Below, piece by piece: positions 16,103 through 24,066 of a DNA stretch of 36,756 bases. The stretch is from Clostridia bacterium (GTDB taxonomy: Bacteria; Bacillota; Clostridia; Oscillospirales; CAG-272). How positions within the stretch are numbered: position 1 is the stretch's first letter; each line of letters begins with the position of its first letter. The notes under the pieces are model-generated. The model was given only the letters and a program-made list of their open reading frames with translations, searched no databases and was not told where the DNA came from. A program made the position numbers and the translations under genes. The DNA is taken from contig JAFUPC010000050.1 in the NCBI GenBank assembly GCA_017481495.1, positions 1 to 36,756 on the forward strand, in the 5' to 3' direction.

Positions 16103-17320
16103 TCAGCGGGATGTTTTATCGGCGGTATCTTTGGGGGTGGGATCCTTTGCATTCGGAACACAGCATTCCGCATCCAGATGATAACCGCGGCCGCACATTT
16201 TATAAACGGCGGCGAACGCATGAGGAGAAAGGTCCTCTGGGCGTGGGATCCCGTCGGAGAGCAGATGGAGATAGAATTTGTCAAGTGCTGTGGGGTCGGA
16301 AATGGTTTCGGTGCAGGTTCGTCCGGCGGCATTGACCCATGCGGCTGTGACGGAGGAGACCCGTTCCCTGACACACAGCGCGCGCAGAACCCAGTCCAGC
16401 GCATCGTAAACGGCATCCGCCGTATCGGGGTCGGCGGGGCGGTCTACTGTGACGGCAAGCTGATTGCATACGGGTTCCACCGATTCGCGCACGAGTAGGT
16501 CATCCGTTTTTGCGGACAATTTCCAGTGAACGGAACGCAGGGTATCGCCCGCACGGTAATCGCGGATCTCATACTGCTCCGTCGGCCGCTGGGTCGGAAC
16601 CATAACCTGGGCACCGGTTTCCCACATCCGCAGTCGTCCCAAGGGTTTCTTTGTATTGGGCAGAACGACAATGTCGGAAACGCGGGCATCGGGCGGGAGG
16701 GATCTGCGCGGGAGCGGCAGGAGAAACAAGCCGAGAAAATCACTCTGCATGGCAGAACGGATCTCCGTCCGGATGACGGTCGTGTGGGCAGTATCCAGCG
16801 GAATGCACAGCCCGCCACCAAGAGGGTGTCTGCCACCAAGCGGGTGTTCGCCACCAAGCACACGGCGGTCGCGGGCGGCATAGGTTCCCCGTTTCCGAAC
16901 GGGCTTGTTCCCGCGTGACTGCGGCGGGAGCGGATATGGGGCAAAGCGGCACCGTACCACAGCCGGTCGGACGGATTTCTGTGTACTAATGCCCGATGGT
17001 GACTGCGTGCGGGAGGGAATTTCCTGCATAAGCGACAGCGTGATGGGAAGACAGTATGGGCACGAGAACCGTCGGCGGTATGCCGCACCGATGAAAAGGG
17101 ATGCGGATTCCCCGCGGTGCAGGGTATCGGGCGCATCATAATATAATGTCACGGAAAACAACGGCCACAAGGACAGAAGCAGGGAAAACAGCGGCAGGGA
17201 TATGGTCAGCCAGAACAGATAAGAGGAAAACCACCCCGTATAATTAACCGCGAACGCGGAAATGCCGCACAGTGCCAGCAGATAACAGACCCAATGAAAG
17301 AAAACGGACAGCGCTGTCAT
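16103..17320 (-). CDS. DUF58 domain membrane protein
   Basis: 405 residues. Two hydrophobic segments at the N-terminus (VFFHWVCYLLALCGISAF and LFWLTISLPLFSLLLSLWPLF) are followed by a beta-rich stretch. The DUF58 signature is near residues 235-265: IRDYRAGDTLRSVHWKLSAK, with a von Willebrand A-like C-terminus. DUF58 proteins pair with MoxR ATPases as probable substrates or adaptors. The start is fixed by the ATGA overlap with the MoxR stop codon (17317-17320); the longer open frame to 17749 is shadow sequence of MoxR. An odd hexapeptide repeat (LGGEHP/LGGRHP/LGG) sits between the membrane part and the core, encoded by an 18-bp tandem repeat at 16814-16858. Confidence 0.9.
   Translation of the reverse strand: MTALSVFFHWVCYLLALCGISAFAVNYTGWFSSYLFWLTISLPLFSLLLSLWPLFSVTLYYDAPDTLHRGESASLFIGAAYRRRFSCPYCLPITLSLMQEIPSRTQSPSGISTQKSVRPAVVRCRFAPYPLPPQSRGNKPVRKRGTYAARDRRVLGGEHPLGGRHPLGGGLCIPLDTAHTTVIRTEIRSAMQSDFLGLFLLPLPRRSLPPDARVSDIVVLPNTKKPLGRLRMWETGAQVMVPTQRPTEQYEIRDYRAGDTLRSVHWKLSAKTDDLLVRESVEPVCNQLAVTVDRPADPDTADAVYDALDWVLRALCVRERVSSVTAAWVNAAGRTCTETISDPTALDKFYLHLLSDGIPRPEDLSPHAFAAVYKMCGRGYHLDAECCVPNAKDPTPKDTADKTSR
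16814..16858 (-). repeat. 18-bp tandem repeat inside the DUF58 gene
   Basis: Two and a half copies of an 18-base unit beginning GCCACCAAG (16814, 16832, 16850) encode the hexapeptide LGG(E/R)HP in a surface loop. In-frame copy-number change would be tolerated. Confidence 0.75.
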
Positions 17321-18354
17321 GATCTCAGGGTATCCGCATTGTCGCGGCGGCGAAGAAATTGATTGCCGGAAGAAGTATGTTCGCCGGCAGTGCCGCTGCC
17401 GGCTGTACCACTGCTGTATGCACTTGCGGCGGAGGGTGCGGGGACGGAGAGCAGAAGCTCGTTTGCGGCATCGGCGGTCGTTTTTCCGGCGTGTTCCGCT
17501 TCCGGCGTGAGAATGAGACGGTGGGCAACGGTCGTGACGAATACCGAACGGACGTCGGTCGGAACGACATAATCGCGGTCGGATAAGTAAGCGTGTGCCT
17601 GTGCCATCGCCATCACGCCGAGCGTCGCACGGGGAGAAGCACCGCGGGACAGATCGGGCGAATTGCGGGTCGCCGTGATGAGAGCGACGATATAGTCGGC
17701 GATGTCGCGGGACAGATAGACCGCGGCGCATTCCGCCTGCATCCGGCACAGATCGTCCCCTGTCATGATGCGGCCGACCCGGTCAAGCGGACGTCCCTCG
17801 CGATGGCGCAGAAGCATCTCCGCTTCGTCTGCCGGACGGGGATAACCGAGGGAAAGGCGGATCATGAAGCGGTCGATCTGGGAGTCGGGAAGACGCTGGG
17901 TGCCGGCGGCGCCGGTCGGGTTCTGGGTCGCAATGACACAGAACGGGCGTGGGAGCGGATGGGAAATGCCGTCCACCGTCACCTGCCCCTCCTCCATTGC
18001 TTCCAGAAGCGCGGACTGGGTACGGCTGGTCGCGCGGTTCAACTCGTCTGCCAGAAAGAGGTTGCAGAGAATGGCGCCCGGCTGATATTCCAGCCGCCCG
18101 GTTTCCTTCTGGTACAGGGAATAGCCCGTAATATCGGAGGGCAGAACGTCCGGCGTAAACTGGACACGTCCGTATTCCAGGTGCATGGCGCGGCAGAACG
18201 CGAGAGCCATGGTGGTTTTGCCGACACCCGGAATGTCCTCAAGCAGAATGTGTCCGCCCGCCAGCATGGCAAGAAGAACCCAGAGCAGGGTATTGCGTTT
18301 CCCGATGACCGCTTTTTCCGTCTCGGTGATGACGGCCTGTAATTTCTGATTCAT
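17317..18354 (-). CDS. MoxR-family AAA+ ATPase
   Basis: 345 residues. Walker A GVGKTT has Lys46. Walker B is LFLADELNR, followed by the sensor-like ATQNP and the arginine-finger region QIDRFMIRL. The C-terminal lid is followed by an Ala/Ser/Gly-rich tail of about 40 residues that is not part of the conserved domain. MoxR proteins act as chaperone-like ATPases that mature DUF58/VWA-containing partners. The start has GGAGG 13 bases upstream, slightly far. It is the first gene of the three-gene module with DUF58 (ATGA overlap) and transglutaminase. No consensus promoter is obvious; a short palindrome lies upstream at 18377-18392. Confidence 0.93.
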   Translation of the reverse strand: MNQKLQAVITETEKAVIGKRNTLLWVLLAMLAGGHILLEDIPGVGKTTMALAFCRAMHLEYGRVQFTPDVLPSDITGYSLYQKETGRLEYQPGAILCNLFLADELNRATSRTQSALLEAMEEGQVTVDGISHPLPRPFCVIATQNPTGAAGTQRLPDSQIDRFMIRLSLGYPRPADEAEMLLRHREGRPLDRVGRIMTGDDLCRMQAECAAVYLSRDIADYIVALITATRNSPDLSRGASPRATLGVMAMAQAHAYLSDRDYVVPTDVRSVFVTTVAHRLILTPEAEHAGKTTADAANELLLSVPAPSAASAYSSGTAGSGTAGEHTSSGNQFLRRRDNADTLRS

Positions 18355-18376
18355 TTGCGCTTATAATCCTCCGATG

Positions 18377-18392
18377 ATAAGAATACTCTTAT
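18377..18392. promoter_or_regulatory. short palindrome upstream of the MoxR gene
   Basis: ATAAGA-ATAC-TCTTAT, a perfect 6-bp inverted repeat about 23 bases before the MoxR start codon, with TATAAG (minus strand) next to it. It could be an operator or an RNA hairpin. The evidence is position only. Confidence 0.3.
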
Positions 18393-18477
18393 AATTAGAC
18401 GTAAAAAATTCGATTTTGTTCCCGATTTTACGAAAATTTCTCAAAGTTTTCTGGAAATTTCCAAAAATTTTTCCACT

Positions 18478-18502
18478 GGACTTGTCCGATGGGGACTTGT
18501 CC
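18478..18502. repeat. tandem copies of GGACTTGTCC between rsm22 and moxR
   Basis: The near-palindrome GGACTTGTCC occurs at 18478-18487 and again at 18493-18502, 15 bp apart. The 175-bp gap it sits in has no gene; the rest is AT-rich with runs such as AAAATTTTT. It may be an operator pair or part of a transcription stop. Confidence 0.55.
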
Positions 18503-18529
18503 CATACCTGTATTTTTCCCGGAACGGTT

Positions 18530-19534
18530 TCAGATGGTGTCGCCCGCCGTCGCTTTCCGCGCCTTTGTAAAGCGTTCCTTGTCGCGTTTCGTCACCGTTT
18601 CGGTCTTCATACCTTCGGGCGTGCAGAGGACAAGGGAAATTCTGCCGGGGTCTTTCTGCGGGTGGCGCAGAATGCGTGCGTGACACGGATGTGCGGCGGT
18701 GCGGGTGAGGGCAAGATAGGCATATTTTTCGTCTTCATACGGCACGTCGCCCTCCTTTAACTGCCGGTGCAGTCTGGAACGGGCAACGCGGCAGGTAAAG
18801 TGACACCAGTCGTCCCCGTCCGCATCTCCCGTCATGGGGCAAACTGCATTTTCGGGACACGGCGCGCAGACCGACAGGGAGATGTCCTGCGTACAGAGGG
18901 ACTGGCGGGCGGAATACAGAATCGAAAATCCGGCTTTCGTGCCAGGCTCGATGAGGAGCAGAAGCTTCCCCGTCACGCGCGGAAGCAGGGAAAACAGCTC
19001 CGCACGGTCGCCATCAGACAGCTCATTTGTCATATAGGAAAGGATGACAAGGTCGTAGGTGCTGCCCTCCGCCGCACGAGCGCGCAGAGCGGAAAGCGCA
19101 TCCTGCTTTTCCCACGCCACGGTAACACCCGGAATGGCAGATGTCAGACGGCTTCCGAGCGACAGCATCTCGCCCTCCCGTTCTATGGCGGAAATGCTTT
19201 GCACGGCGGGGAGGGTTTCCGTTATCGCAAGGGATGCGGCACCCGTACCGGCACCGAGATCAAGCACGGTACGGATCTCCGACACGGTATCCGCGGGGAG
19301 TGCGGAGAGGGTCTCTATAAGTGCCGACGATACCGCACCGAACGTCGCCGGCATCCGCGTGACGGCATAAGCGAGGACTTCTTCTTTTTTTGTGATCAGG
19401 CGCGCGCCGCGGCCGGATTCTTCTTTGTAGACCCGGGACATCCGGCGGACGGCTTCTGCAAGGACTGCGGGTTTTGTGCCGCTATCGGAAATCATGGTTT
19501 CCAGGGTCTCGCGGCAAGTAAGTGGGAGTTCCAT
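18530..19534 (-). CDS. Rsm22-family (METTL17-like) small-subunit ribosome protein with Fe-S cysteine motif
   Basis: 334 residues. A class I methyltransferase fold is shown by LDLGAGTGAASL (Gly94, Gly96, Gly98) after AYAVTRMPATFGAV, the family's N-terminal signature. A cysteine cluster follows (Cys223, Cys226, Cys232, Cys244) in the pattern CAPCPENAVCPM ... DWCHFTCRVARSRLHR, then PYEDEKYAYLAL, all hallmarks of Rsm22. Eukaryotic relatives bind the mitochondrial small ribosomal subunit and hold a 4Fe-4S cluster in these cysteines. Bacterial function is presumed to be in small-subunit assembly or rRNA binding. The gene begins four bases after the potC stop, so it is carried in the pot operon, an association with no obvious functional reason. 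Confidence 0.88.
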   Translation of the reverse strand: MELPLTCRETLETMISDSGTKPAVLAEAVRRMSRVYKEESGRGARLITKKEEVLAYAVTRMPATFGAVSSALIETLSALPADTVSEIRTVLDLGAGTGAASLAITETLPAVQSISAIEREGEMLSLGSRLTSAIPGVTVAWEKQDALSALRARAAEGSTYDLVILSYMTNELSDGDRAELFSLLPRVTGKLLLLIEPGTKAGFSILYSARQSLCTQDISLSVCAPCPENAVCPMTGDADGDDWCHFTCRVARSRLHRQLKEGDVPYEDEKYAYLALTRTAAHPCHARILRHPQKDPGRISLVLCTPEGMKTETVTKRDKERFTKARKATAGDTI

Positions 19535-19538
19535 TCGG

Positions 19539-20336
19539 TCAGTATCCTTTTCTTTTTCTGAATTTTCCGATGAGTGCCGCCGTACCGGTACACAACAGTA
19601 CCACGGCGGTCATGACGGTACACAGCGCAAAGATCTCCGGGGAAAGTCCGGTTTTCAACTGTGTGTAGACTTTGATGGGCAGGGTGTTGACGCTCACGCC
19701 GGTGACGTAAATGCTGATGATGACATCGTCAAAGCTCATCGCAAACGAAAGGAACATTCCCGACAGGATCGCCGGAAACAGCATCGGAAGCGTGACCGTG
19801 AAAAATGCCCGGAGCGGGCCGGCACCGAGGTCGCGTGCTGCATCGGGAATGGACGTATCCAGCGACACGAGCGCGGCGCGTACTTCCGTGTAAATATACG
19901 GGATCCCGAACGCCGTGTGCGCGATGAGCAAGGTCAGCATTCCGAACGGCAGACCGAGCAGGGAGAAAAATGCCAGAAATATCATGCCGAGGACGATCTC
20001 GGGAATGATCATGGGCGCCAGCGCAAGCACTTCCACGCCTTTTTTGCACGGGAGCGCGGAACGCGGCAGGGTGAGGGCGGCAGAGGTGGCAAGAATTGCC
20101 GCGCACAGAGAGGAGGCGATGCCGAGAAAGAGGGAATTTCCAAGGGCGGAGAGAATGTCGTCGTCGGAAAACAGCTTTTTGTACCAGTCAAGCGAAATGC
20201 CCTCCCACACCGAGGTCAGCCGTCCCGCATTGAACGAATACACGGCGACGATGAAGATCGGCAGATAGGTGAGCACGGTCATGATCATGGCATACAGAAA
20301 CGAAAGACGGTGGGAATGGGAAGCGTTCTTTTTCAT
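19539..20336 (-). CDS. potC: spermidine/putrescine-type ABC transporter permease PotC
   Basis: 265 residues with six hydrophobic segments, typical of a BPD permease. The EAA-like loop that docks on the ATPase is ALVSLDTSIPDAARDLGAGPL. Other PotC landmarks are YLPIFIVAVYSFN at the N-terminus and SFAMSFDDVIIS late in the protein, the latter characteristic of PotC. Its ATG overlaps the potB stop by four bases, and GGAGGGG lies upstream. It is the second permease of an importer with PotA and PotB. No potD gene follows; the next gene is the Rsm22-like protein. Confidence 0.93.
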   Translation of the reverse strand: MKKNASHSHRLSFLYAMIMTVLTYLPIFIVAVYSFNAGRLTSVWEGISLDWYKKLFSDDDILSALGNSLFLGIASSLCAAILATSAALTLPRSALPCKKGVEVLALAPMIIPEIVLGMIFLAFFSLLGLPFGMLTLLIAHTAFGIPYIYTEVRAALVSLDTSIPDAARDLGAGPLRAFFTVTLPMLFPAILSGMFLSFAMSFDDVIISIYVTGVSVNTLPIKVYTQLKTGLSPEIFALCTVMTAVVLLCTGTAALIGKFRKRKGY

Positions 20337-21202
20337 TCTGATTTTTCCCCTCCGTTTTTTCTGTCCGTTCTTTTGTCGTGCGGTTTGTGTTCCAGCAGTA
20401 GCAGGCTGATAATGCCTGTCAAAAGCATCATGAATACCGACAGTGCCGCCGCAAACGGCTGGTTGTGCGCGCGCATCAGCTGTTCTTCAATGAGACTGCC
20501 GAGCAGAACGACCTTGCTTCCGCCGAGAATGGATGCGATGAAAAACAGTCCCATCGACGGAATAAAGGTGAGCAGGATGCCCGTTTTCAGCCCCGGCAGG
20601 GTAAGAGGGAGAATGACGGACAGAAACGTCCGCACCCGTCCCGCACCCAGGTCGCGGGAGGCTTCGATGAGTGTCCGGTCAAGCTGCAGCGCCACCTGCT
20701 GAACCGATAAAAACATGAACGGCAGAAGCACATACACCATGCCAACCACAACGGCGGGATAGGTATACAGCAGACGAAGCGGTTCTTCTGTCACGCCGAG
20801 TGCCATCAGGACGGTATCCAGAAGTCCGTTTGCGCGGAAGATGATGATCCAGCCGACGAGCCGCAGAAGTGAGTTGACAAAATAGGGGATCATCTGCGCG
20901 GTGCGGAAAAAGGACGGCCATTTTCCGCCAAGGAACGCAGTGCAAAGTCCGAGGGGATACCCGATGAGCGTGACGAGAGCGGTTGAGGTGCAGGCGAGTC
21001 CCAGGGATTGCAGAACGGTGTCAAAATACACCGGGTCAAAGATGCGGCGGTAATTTTCCAGTGTGAAAACAGCGGCGGCACCGCGTCCGTCGCGTGTCAT
21101 AAAGGACAGCACAAGCATATAGACAAGCGGCCCGAGCACGAACACGAGGACAAATAAATACAAGGGCAGCGCGGCAAGCGTGGCGCGGGTTCTATGTCTC
21201 AT
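20333..21202 (-). CDS. potB: spermidine/putrescine-type ABC transporter permease PotB
   Basis: 289 residues with six transmembrane segments. The family N-terminus is LPLYLFVLVFVLGPLVYMLVLSF. The ATPase-docking EAA loop is ALQLDRTLIEASRDLGAGRV, and LPLTLPGLKTGILLTFIPSMG follows. Start ATG 21202 is fixed by a four-base ATGA overlap with the potA stop; the open frame upstream to 21427 is potA shadow. It forms the membrane channel with PotC. Substrate specificity (polyamine or another cation or small molecule) would depend on a binding protein not present here. Confidence 0.93.
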   Translation of the reverse strand: MRHRTRATLAALPLYLFVLVFVLGPLVYMLVLSFMTRDGRGAAAVFTLENYRRIFDPVYFDTVLQSLGLACTSTALVTLIGYPLGLCTAFLGGKWPSFFRTAQMIPYFVNSLLRLVGWIIIFRANGLLDTVLMALGVTEEPLRLLYTYPAVVVGMVYVLLPFMFLSVQQVALQLDRTLIEASRDLGAGRVRTFLSVILPLTLPGLKTGILLTFIPSMGLFFIASILGGSKVVLLGSLIEEQLMRAHNQPFAAALSVFMMLLTGIISLLLLEHKPHDKRTDRKNGGEKSE

Positions 21203-22362
21203 GTCGCACTTTCCTCCAAACACAATGCCGCCGCACCGTCGGAGAGGGAAAACGCGGCAGTCATGCCCGGCGCGAGATTCTGCTCCATGCCGTAGCGCAC
21301 GGCAACCAAAGAGGTATCCGGAAGTCCCTGTGGGGTGAATGTGATGTGCTGAACGCCGCCCGCAAAGGAAATTTCCGACACAGAACCGGATAAAAGGATG
21401 CTGTCTGCGGGGACAGTACTGCTGCACAGCTGCAGCTGTTCGCTACGGACGGAAAGTGTGACGGGAGAACCCGGTTTCAGCGCGGCAAAGGCATCGGGGG
21501 GATACGCGCCGCGCCGCACACATAGCGTCTGTCCGCCGACCGATACTGCAACAAGATCACAGTCGACAGGAGCGGAAAATACTGCCGGGAGGAGATTCGA
21601 TTCCCCGACAAACCGCGCACACCGGGTGTCGGCAGGACTGTCGTAAATGACGGCGGGCGTGTCCAGCTGCAGAAATCCGCCGCCGTGCATGATGGCGATG
21701 CGGTCGGACATATTCAACGCTTCCTCCTGGTCGTGTGTGATGTAAAGGAATGTAATGCCGAGCGCACGCTGGATCCGTTTCAGTTCTGTCTGCATCCGGC
21801 GGCGAAGATGGAAGTCCAGTGCCCCAAGCGGCTCGTCCAGCAGAAGGATCTGCGGGGATGCGATGAGCGCGCGCGCAATGGCGATTCTCTGCCGCTGTCC
21901 GCCGGAAAGCGCCGCGGGATACCGCCCCTCAAAGCCGGTCATCTGCACCATGTCAAGCATTTCACCGACCCGGCGGCGGATGGCGGATTTCGGGGTATGT
22001 TTCAGTTTTAAGGGATAGGCGATATTGTCGTACACGGTCATGTGCGGAAACAGCGCATAACTCTGGAAGACCGTGTTGACCGGCCGTTTTTCGGGAGCAA
22101 GTGCGGTTATATCCCCGCCGTCAAGCAGTACCGTTCCCTCATCTGCGGTTTCCAGTCCGCAGAGAATGCGCAGAAGTGTGGTTTTTCCGCAGCCGGATGC
22201 GCCGAGAATGGTCAGAAATTCTCCTCTCCCGACCGTAAAGGAGAGATTTTTCAATACTTCCACCGCACCGCCTGTTTTTTCGGTGCCAAAGGATTTTGAG
22301 AGATTCCGGACGTCAAGGATCGGGTCTGCCGGAGAATGGGTATCGGAAAGTGTTTCCGTCAT
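21199..22362 (-). CDS. potA: spermidine/putrescine-type ABC transporter ATPase PotA
   Basis: 387 residues. Walker A is GASGCGKTT (Lys60), with Q-loop FQSYALFPHMTVYDNIAYPL, signature LSGGQRQRIAIARAL, Walker B LLLDEPLGALD and switch His in ITHDQEEAL. A C-terminal TOBE-like regulatory domain (after about residue 255) follows, as in PotA/MalK-type ATPases. Start ATG 22362 is chosen over an upstream in-frame ATG (22401) because the latter falls on the promoter -10 region. GAGGG precedes 22362. It is the first gene of potA-potB-potC-rsm22. Confidence 0.93.
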   Translation of the reverse strand: MTETLSDTHSPADPILDVRNLSKSFGTEKTGGAVEVLKNLSFTVGRGEFLTILGASGCGKTTLLRILCGLETADEGTVLLDGGDITALAPEKRPVNTVFQSYALFPHMTVYDNIAYPLKLKHTPKSAIRRRVGEMLDMVQMTGFEGRYPAALSGGQRQRIAIARALIASPQILLLDEPLGALDFHLRRRMQTELKRIQRALGITFLYITHDQEEALNMSDRIAIMHGGGFLQLDTPAVIYDSPADTRCARFVGESNLLPAVFSAPVDCDLVAVSVGGQTLCVRRGAYPPDAFAALKPGSPVTLSVRSEQLQLCSSTVPADSILLSGSVSEISFAGGVQHITFTPQGLPDTSLVAVRYGMEQNLAPGMTAAFSLSDGAAALCLEESAT

Positions 22363-22407
22363 GATGGTGTTTTCCCTCTTTAATACAAATTCAGTATACA
22401 CAATAAT

Positions 22408-22436
22408 ATAGTATCATATTTACAACCTCCTGTCAA
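22408..22436 (-). promoter_or_regulatory. promoter of the potABC-rsm22 operon
   Basis: On the minus strand perfect TTGACA (22431-22436), a 17-base spacer and TACTAT (22408-22413). Confidence 0.75.
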
Positions 22437-22568
22437 GGCAGGTTTTGGAAATTTTTCAAAGCGATACGAAATTTTCCGGATTTTTCCGGAAATGTTTACA
22501 AATTAACGTGGAAATCGACGGCAGAGGTATGTTATACTTATCTTAAATAACGAAAGGACACCGCCGTC

Positions 22569-23024
22569 ATGATCACAGAATGTCACACCGCCCCCCTCGG
22601 AACGTATGGGAAAAATCCGCCATACCGCTATGTCGTCGTCTTTTCCCGATACAACGGAATTGACAATTCCGGAAAACTGCTGTTGAGCCGTCACCGCCGC
22701 CGCACCACATGGGAAACGCAGGGCGGTCACATTGAAGCGGGCGAGACTCCGCTTACGGCGGCAAAGCGTGAGCTGTGGGAGGAATCGGGTGCGCAGGAAT
22801 ATGACATCACACCGCTGTGCGACTATCATGCGGCGGACGAAACGTCATCGGCGGACGGCGTTGTTTTTCTGGCAGACATCCGTACCCTCGGGCCGCTTCC
22901 CCAAAGCGAAATGGCGGAAGTCGCACTGTTTGATACTCTGCCCGATGCGGTGGATTTGACCTATCCCGGTATCACACCCGTTTTATTCCGGTATCTGACG
23001 GAAAACGGATTTTTTATAAAGTGA
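22569..23024 (+). CDS. Nudix hydrolase
   Basis: 151 residues. A complete Nudix box occupies residues 53-75 (GHIEAGET ... RELWEESGA), fitting Gx5Ex7REUxEExGU, so metal-dependent pyrophosphohydrolase activity on a nucleoside diphosphate-linked substrate is expected. WETQGGHIE just before it resembles 8-oxo-dGTPase/MutT-like and IDI-like members, but the substrate cannot be assigned. GAAAGGA precedes the ATG. A possible promoter is TGGAAA (22509-22514), 18 bases, TATACT (22533-22538). The gene is followed after 12 bp by the SGNH hydrolase, so the two form an operon. Confidence 0.93.
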   Translation: MITECHTAPLGTYGKNPPYRYVVVFSRYNGIDNSGKLLLSRHRRRTTWETQGGHIEAGETPLTAAKRELWEESGAQEYDITPLCDYHAADETSSADGVVFLADIRTLGPLPQSEMAEVALFDTLPDAVDLTYPGITPVLFRYLTENGFFIK

Positions 23025-23036
23025 GGAATCAATCTT

Positions 23037-23837
23037 ATGGACATCAGAATGTATTACGCAGACCCAAACGAAAAACCCCTTGACAGAATGCCCGCGGACG
23101 GCGGCTTTGCCGGCATTTTCCGCACGATCGGATGTATCGGCGACAGCCTGTCATCGGGAGAATTTGAGTCGCTGGACGAAAACGGAAACCGCGGTTATCA
23201 CGATCTGTTTGAGTATTCGTGGGGACAGTATCTGGGACGGCTGGTCGGAAGCACCGTGCGCAATTTCTCCCGCGGCGGCATGACGGCAATCGAATATATG
23301 CAGTCCTTTGCCGAAGCGAACGACTACTGGAACGAAGACAAACTCTGCCAGTGCTACATCATTGCACTTGGCGTCAACGACCTGTTCGGTCGGAAGATGC
23401 CGCTCGGAAGCAAGGATGACATCTGTGTTGAAGATTACACAAAGAACAGTACGGAGACCTTTGCCGGCTGGTACGGGCAGATCATCGGACGGCTGAAAAC
23501 GATGCAGCCGAAAGCCAGATTTTTCCTCATGACGATGCTGCATGAGGGCGGGGAGGAGCATGACCGCATTGTCGATGCACACGCCGCACTGCTTCATGAC
23601 ATCGCAGAACTGTATGACTTCACCTATGTCATCGACTTTGCAAAGTACGGCCCCGTTTACGATGCGGAGTTCAAGCACAATTTCTATCTTGGCGGACATC
23701 TCAACTCCGCAGGGTATCTCCTGACCTCCCGCATGGTCGCCTCCTACATGGATTATATCATCCGCAACAACCCCGACGATTTCACACAGATCGGCTTTGT
23801 CGGAACACCATATCACAACAGCGGTGCGAAATGGTGA
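23037..23837 (+). CDS. SGNH/GDSL-type hydrolase
   Basis: 266 residues. Block I IGDSLSSGE has the nucleophile Ser37. The block II Gly is in SRGGMTA, and block III Asn is in ALGVNDLF. Block V His is in LGGHLNSAGY. In block V the usual Asp three residues before the His is Leu here, so the triad is incomplete or uses another acid. No signal peptide is visible, so it is probably cytoplasmic, acting as an esterase/acyl hydrolase on an unknown substrate. It follows the Nudix gene by 12 bp and ends before a strong terminator. Start ATG 23037 has GAGGAA upstream. Confidence 0.87.
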   Translation: MDIRMYYADPNEKPLDRMPADGGFAGIFRTIGCIGDSLSSGEFESLDENGNRGYHDLFEYSWGQYLGRLVGSTVRNFSRGGMTAIEYMQSFAEANDYWNEDKLCQCYIIALGVNDLFGRKMPLGSKDDICVEDYTKNSTETFAGWYGQIIGRLKTMQPKARFFLMTMLHEGGEEHDRIVDAHAALLHDIAELYDFTYVIDFAKYGPVYDAEFKHNFYLGGHLNSAGYLLTSRMVASYMDYIIRNNPDDFTQIGFVGTPYHNSGAKW

Positions 23838-23857
23838 ATAAATCTTTATAAAAGTAC

Positions 23858-23890
23858 AGCCGCAGGTCGGATGCCTGCGGCTCAATTTTT
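23858..23890 (+). terminator. terminator of the Nudix-SGNH operon
   Basis: AGCCGCAGG (23858-23866) and CCTGCGGCT (23874-23882) with a seven-base loop, then CAATTTTT. The stem is nearly the same as that at 27155-27181, on the other side of the AT-rich block. Confidence 0.9.
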
Positions 23891-23961
23891 GCCAAAAAGT
23901 ATAAGACATCAAGATGCCTAAAAAGAATTGAGTAAAAAGCAAAATATATAAAAGACGACTA

Positions 23962-23990
23962 TTGACAGCGGAATAAGTTTATGATATAAT
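23962..23990 (+). promoter_or_regulatory. promoter of the metzincin-lipoprotein operon
   Basis: Perfect TTGACA (23962-23967), a 17-base spacer and perfect TATAAT (23985-23990). A strong constitutive-looking promoter with a leader of about 70 bases before AAGGAG (24051-24056) and ATG 24067. Confidence 0.9.
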
Positions 23991-24066
23991 TGAGGAGCAT
24001 AAAACATTCGAGCCGTAAAAAATAAAAGCAATAAAAAATCAACTTAATTAAAGGAGTGGTTGCTTT

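Noticed and set aside
16814..16858. CRISPR-like repeat
   Set aside because: Contiguous copies with no spacers, in frame within a coding gene.
17321..17749. Upstream extension of the DUF58 frame
   Set aside because: Arg/Ser/His-rich translation overlapping the MoxR gene. The ATGA overlap at 17317-17320 gives the natural start.
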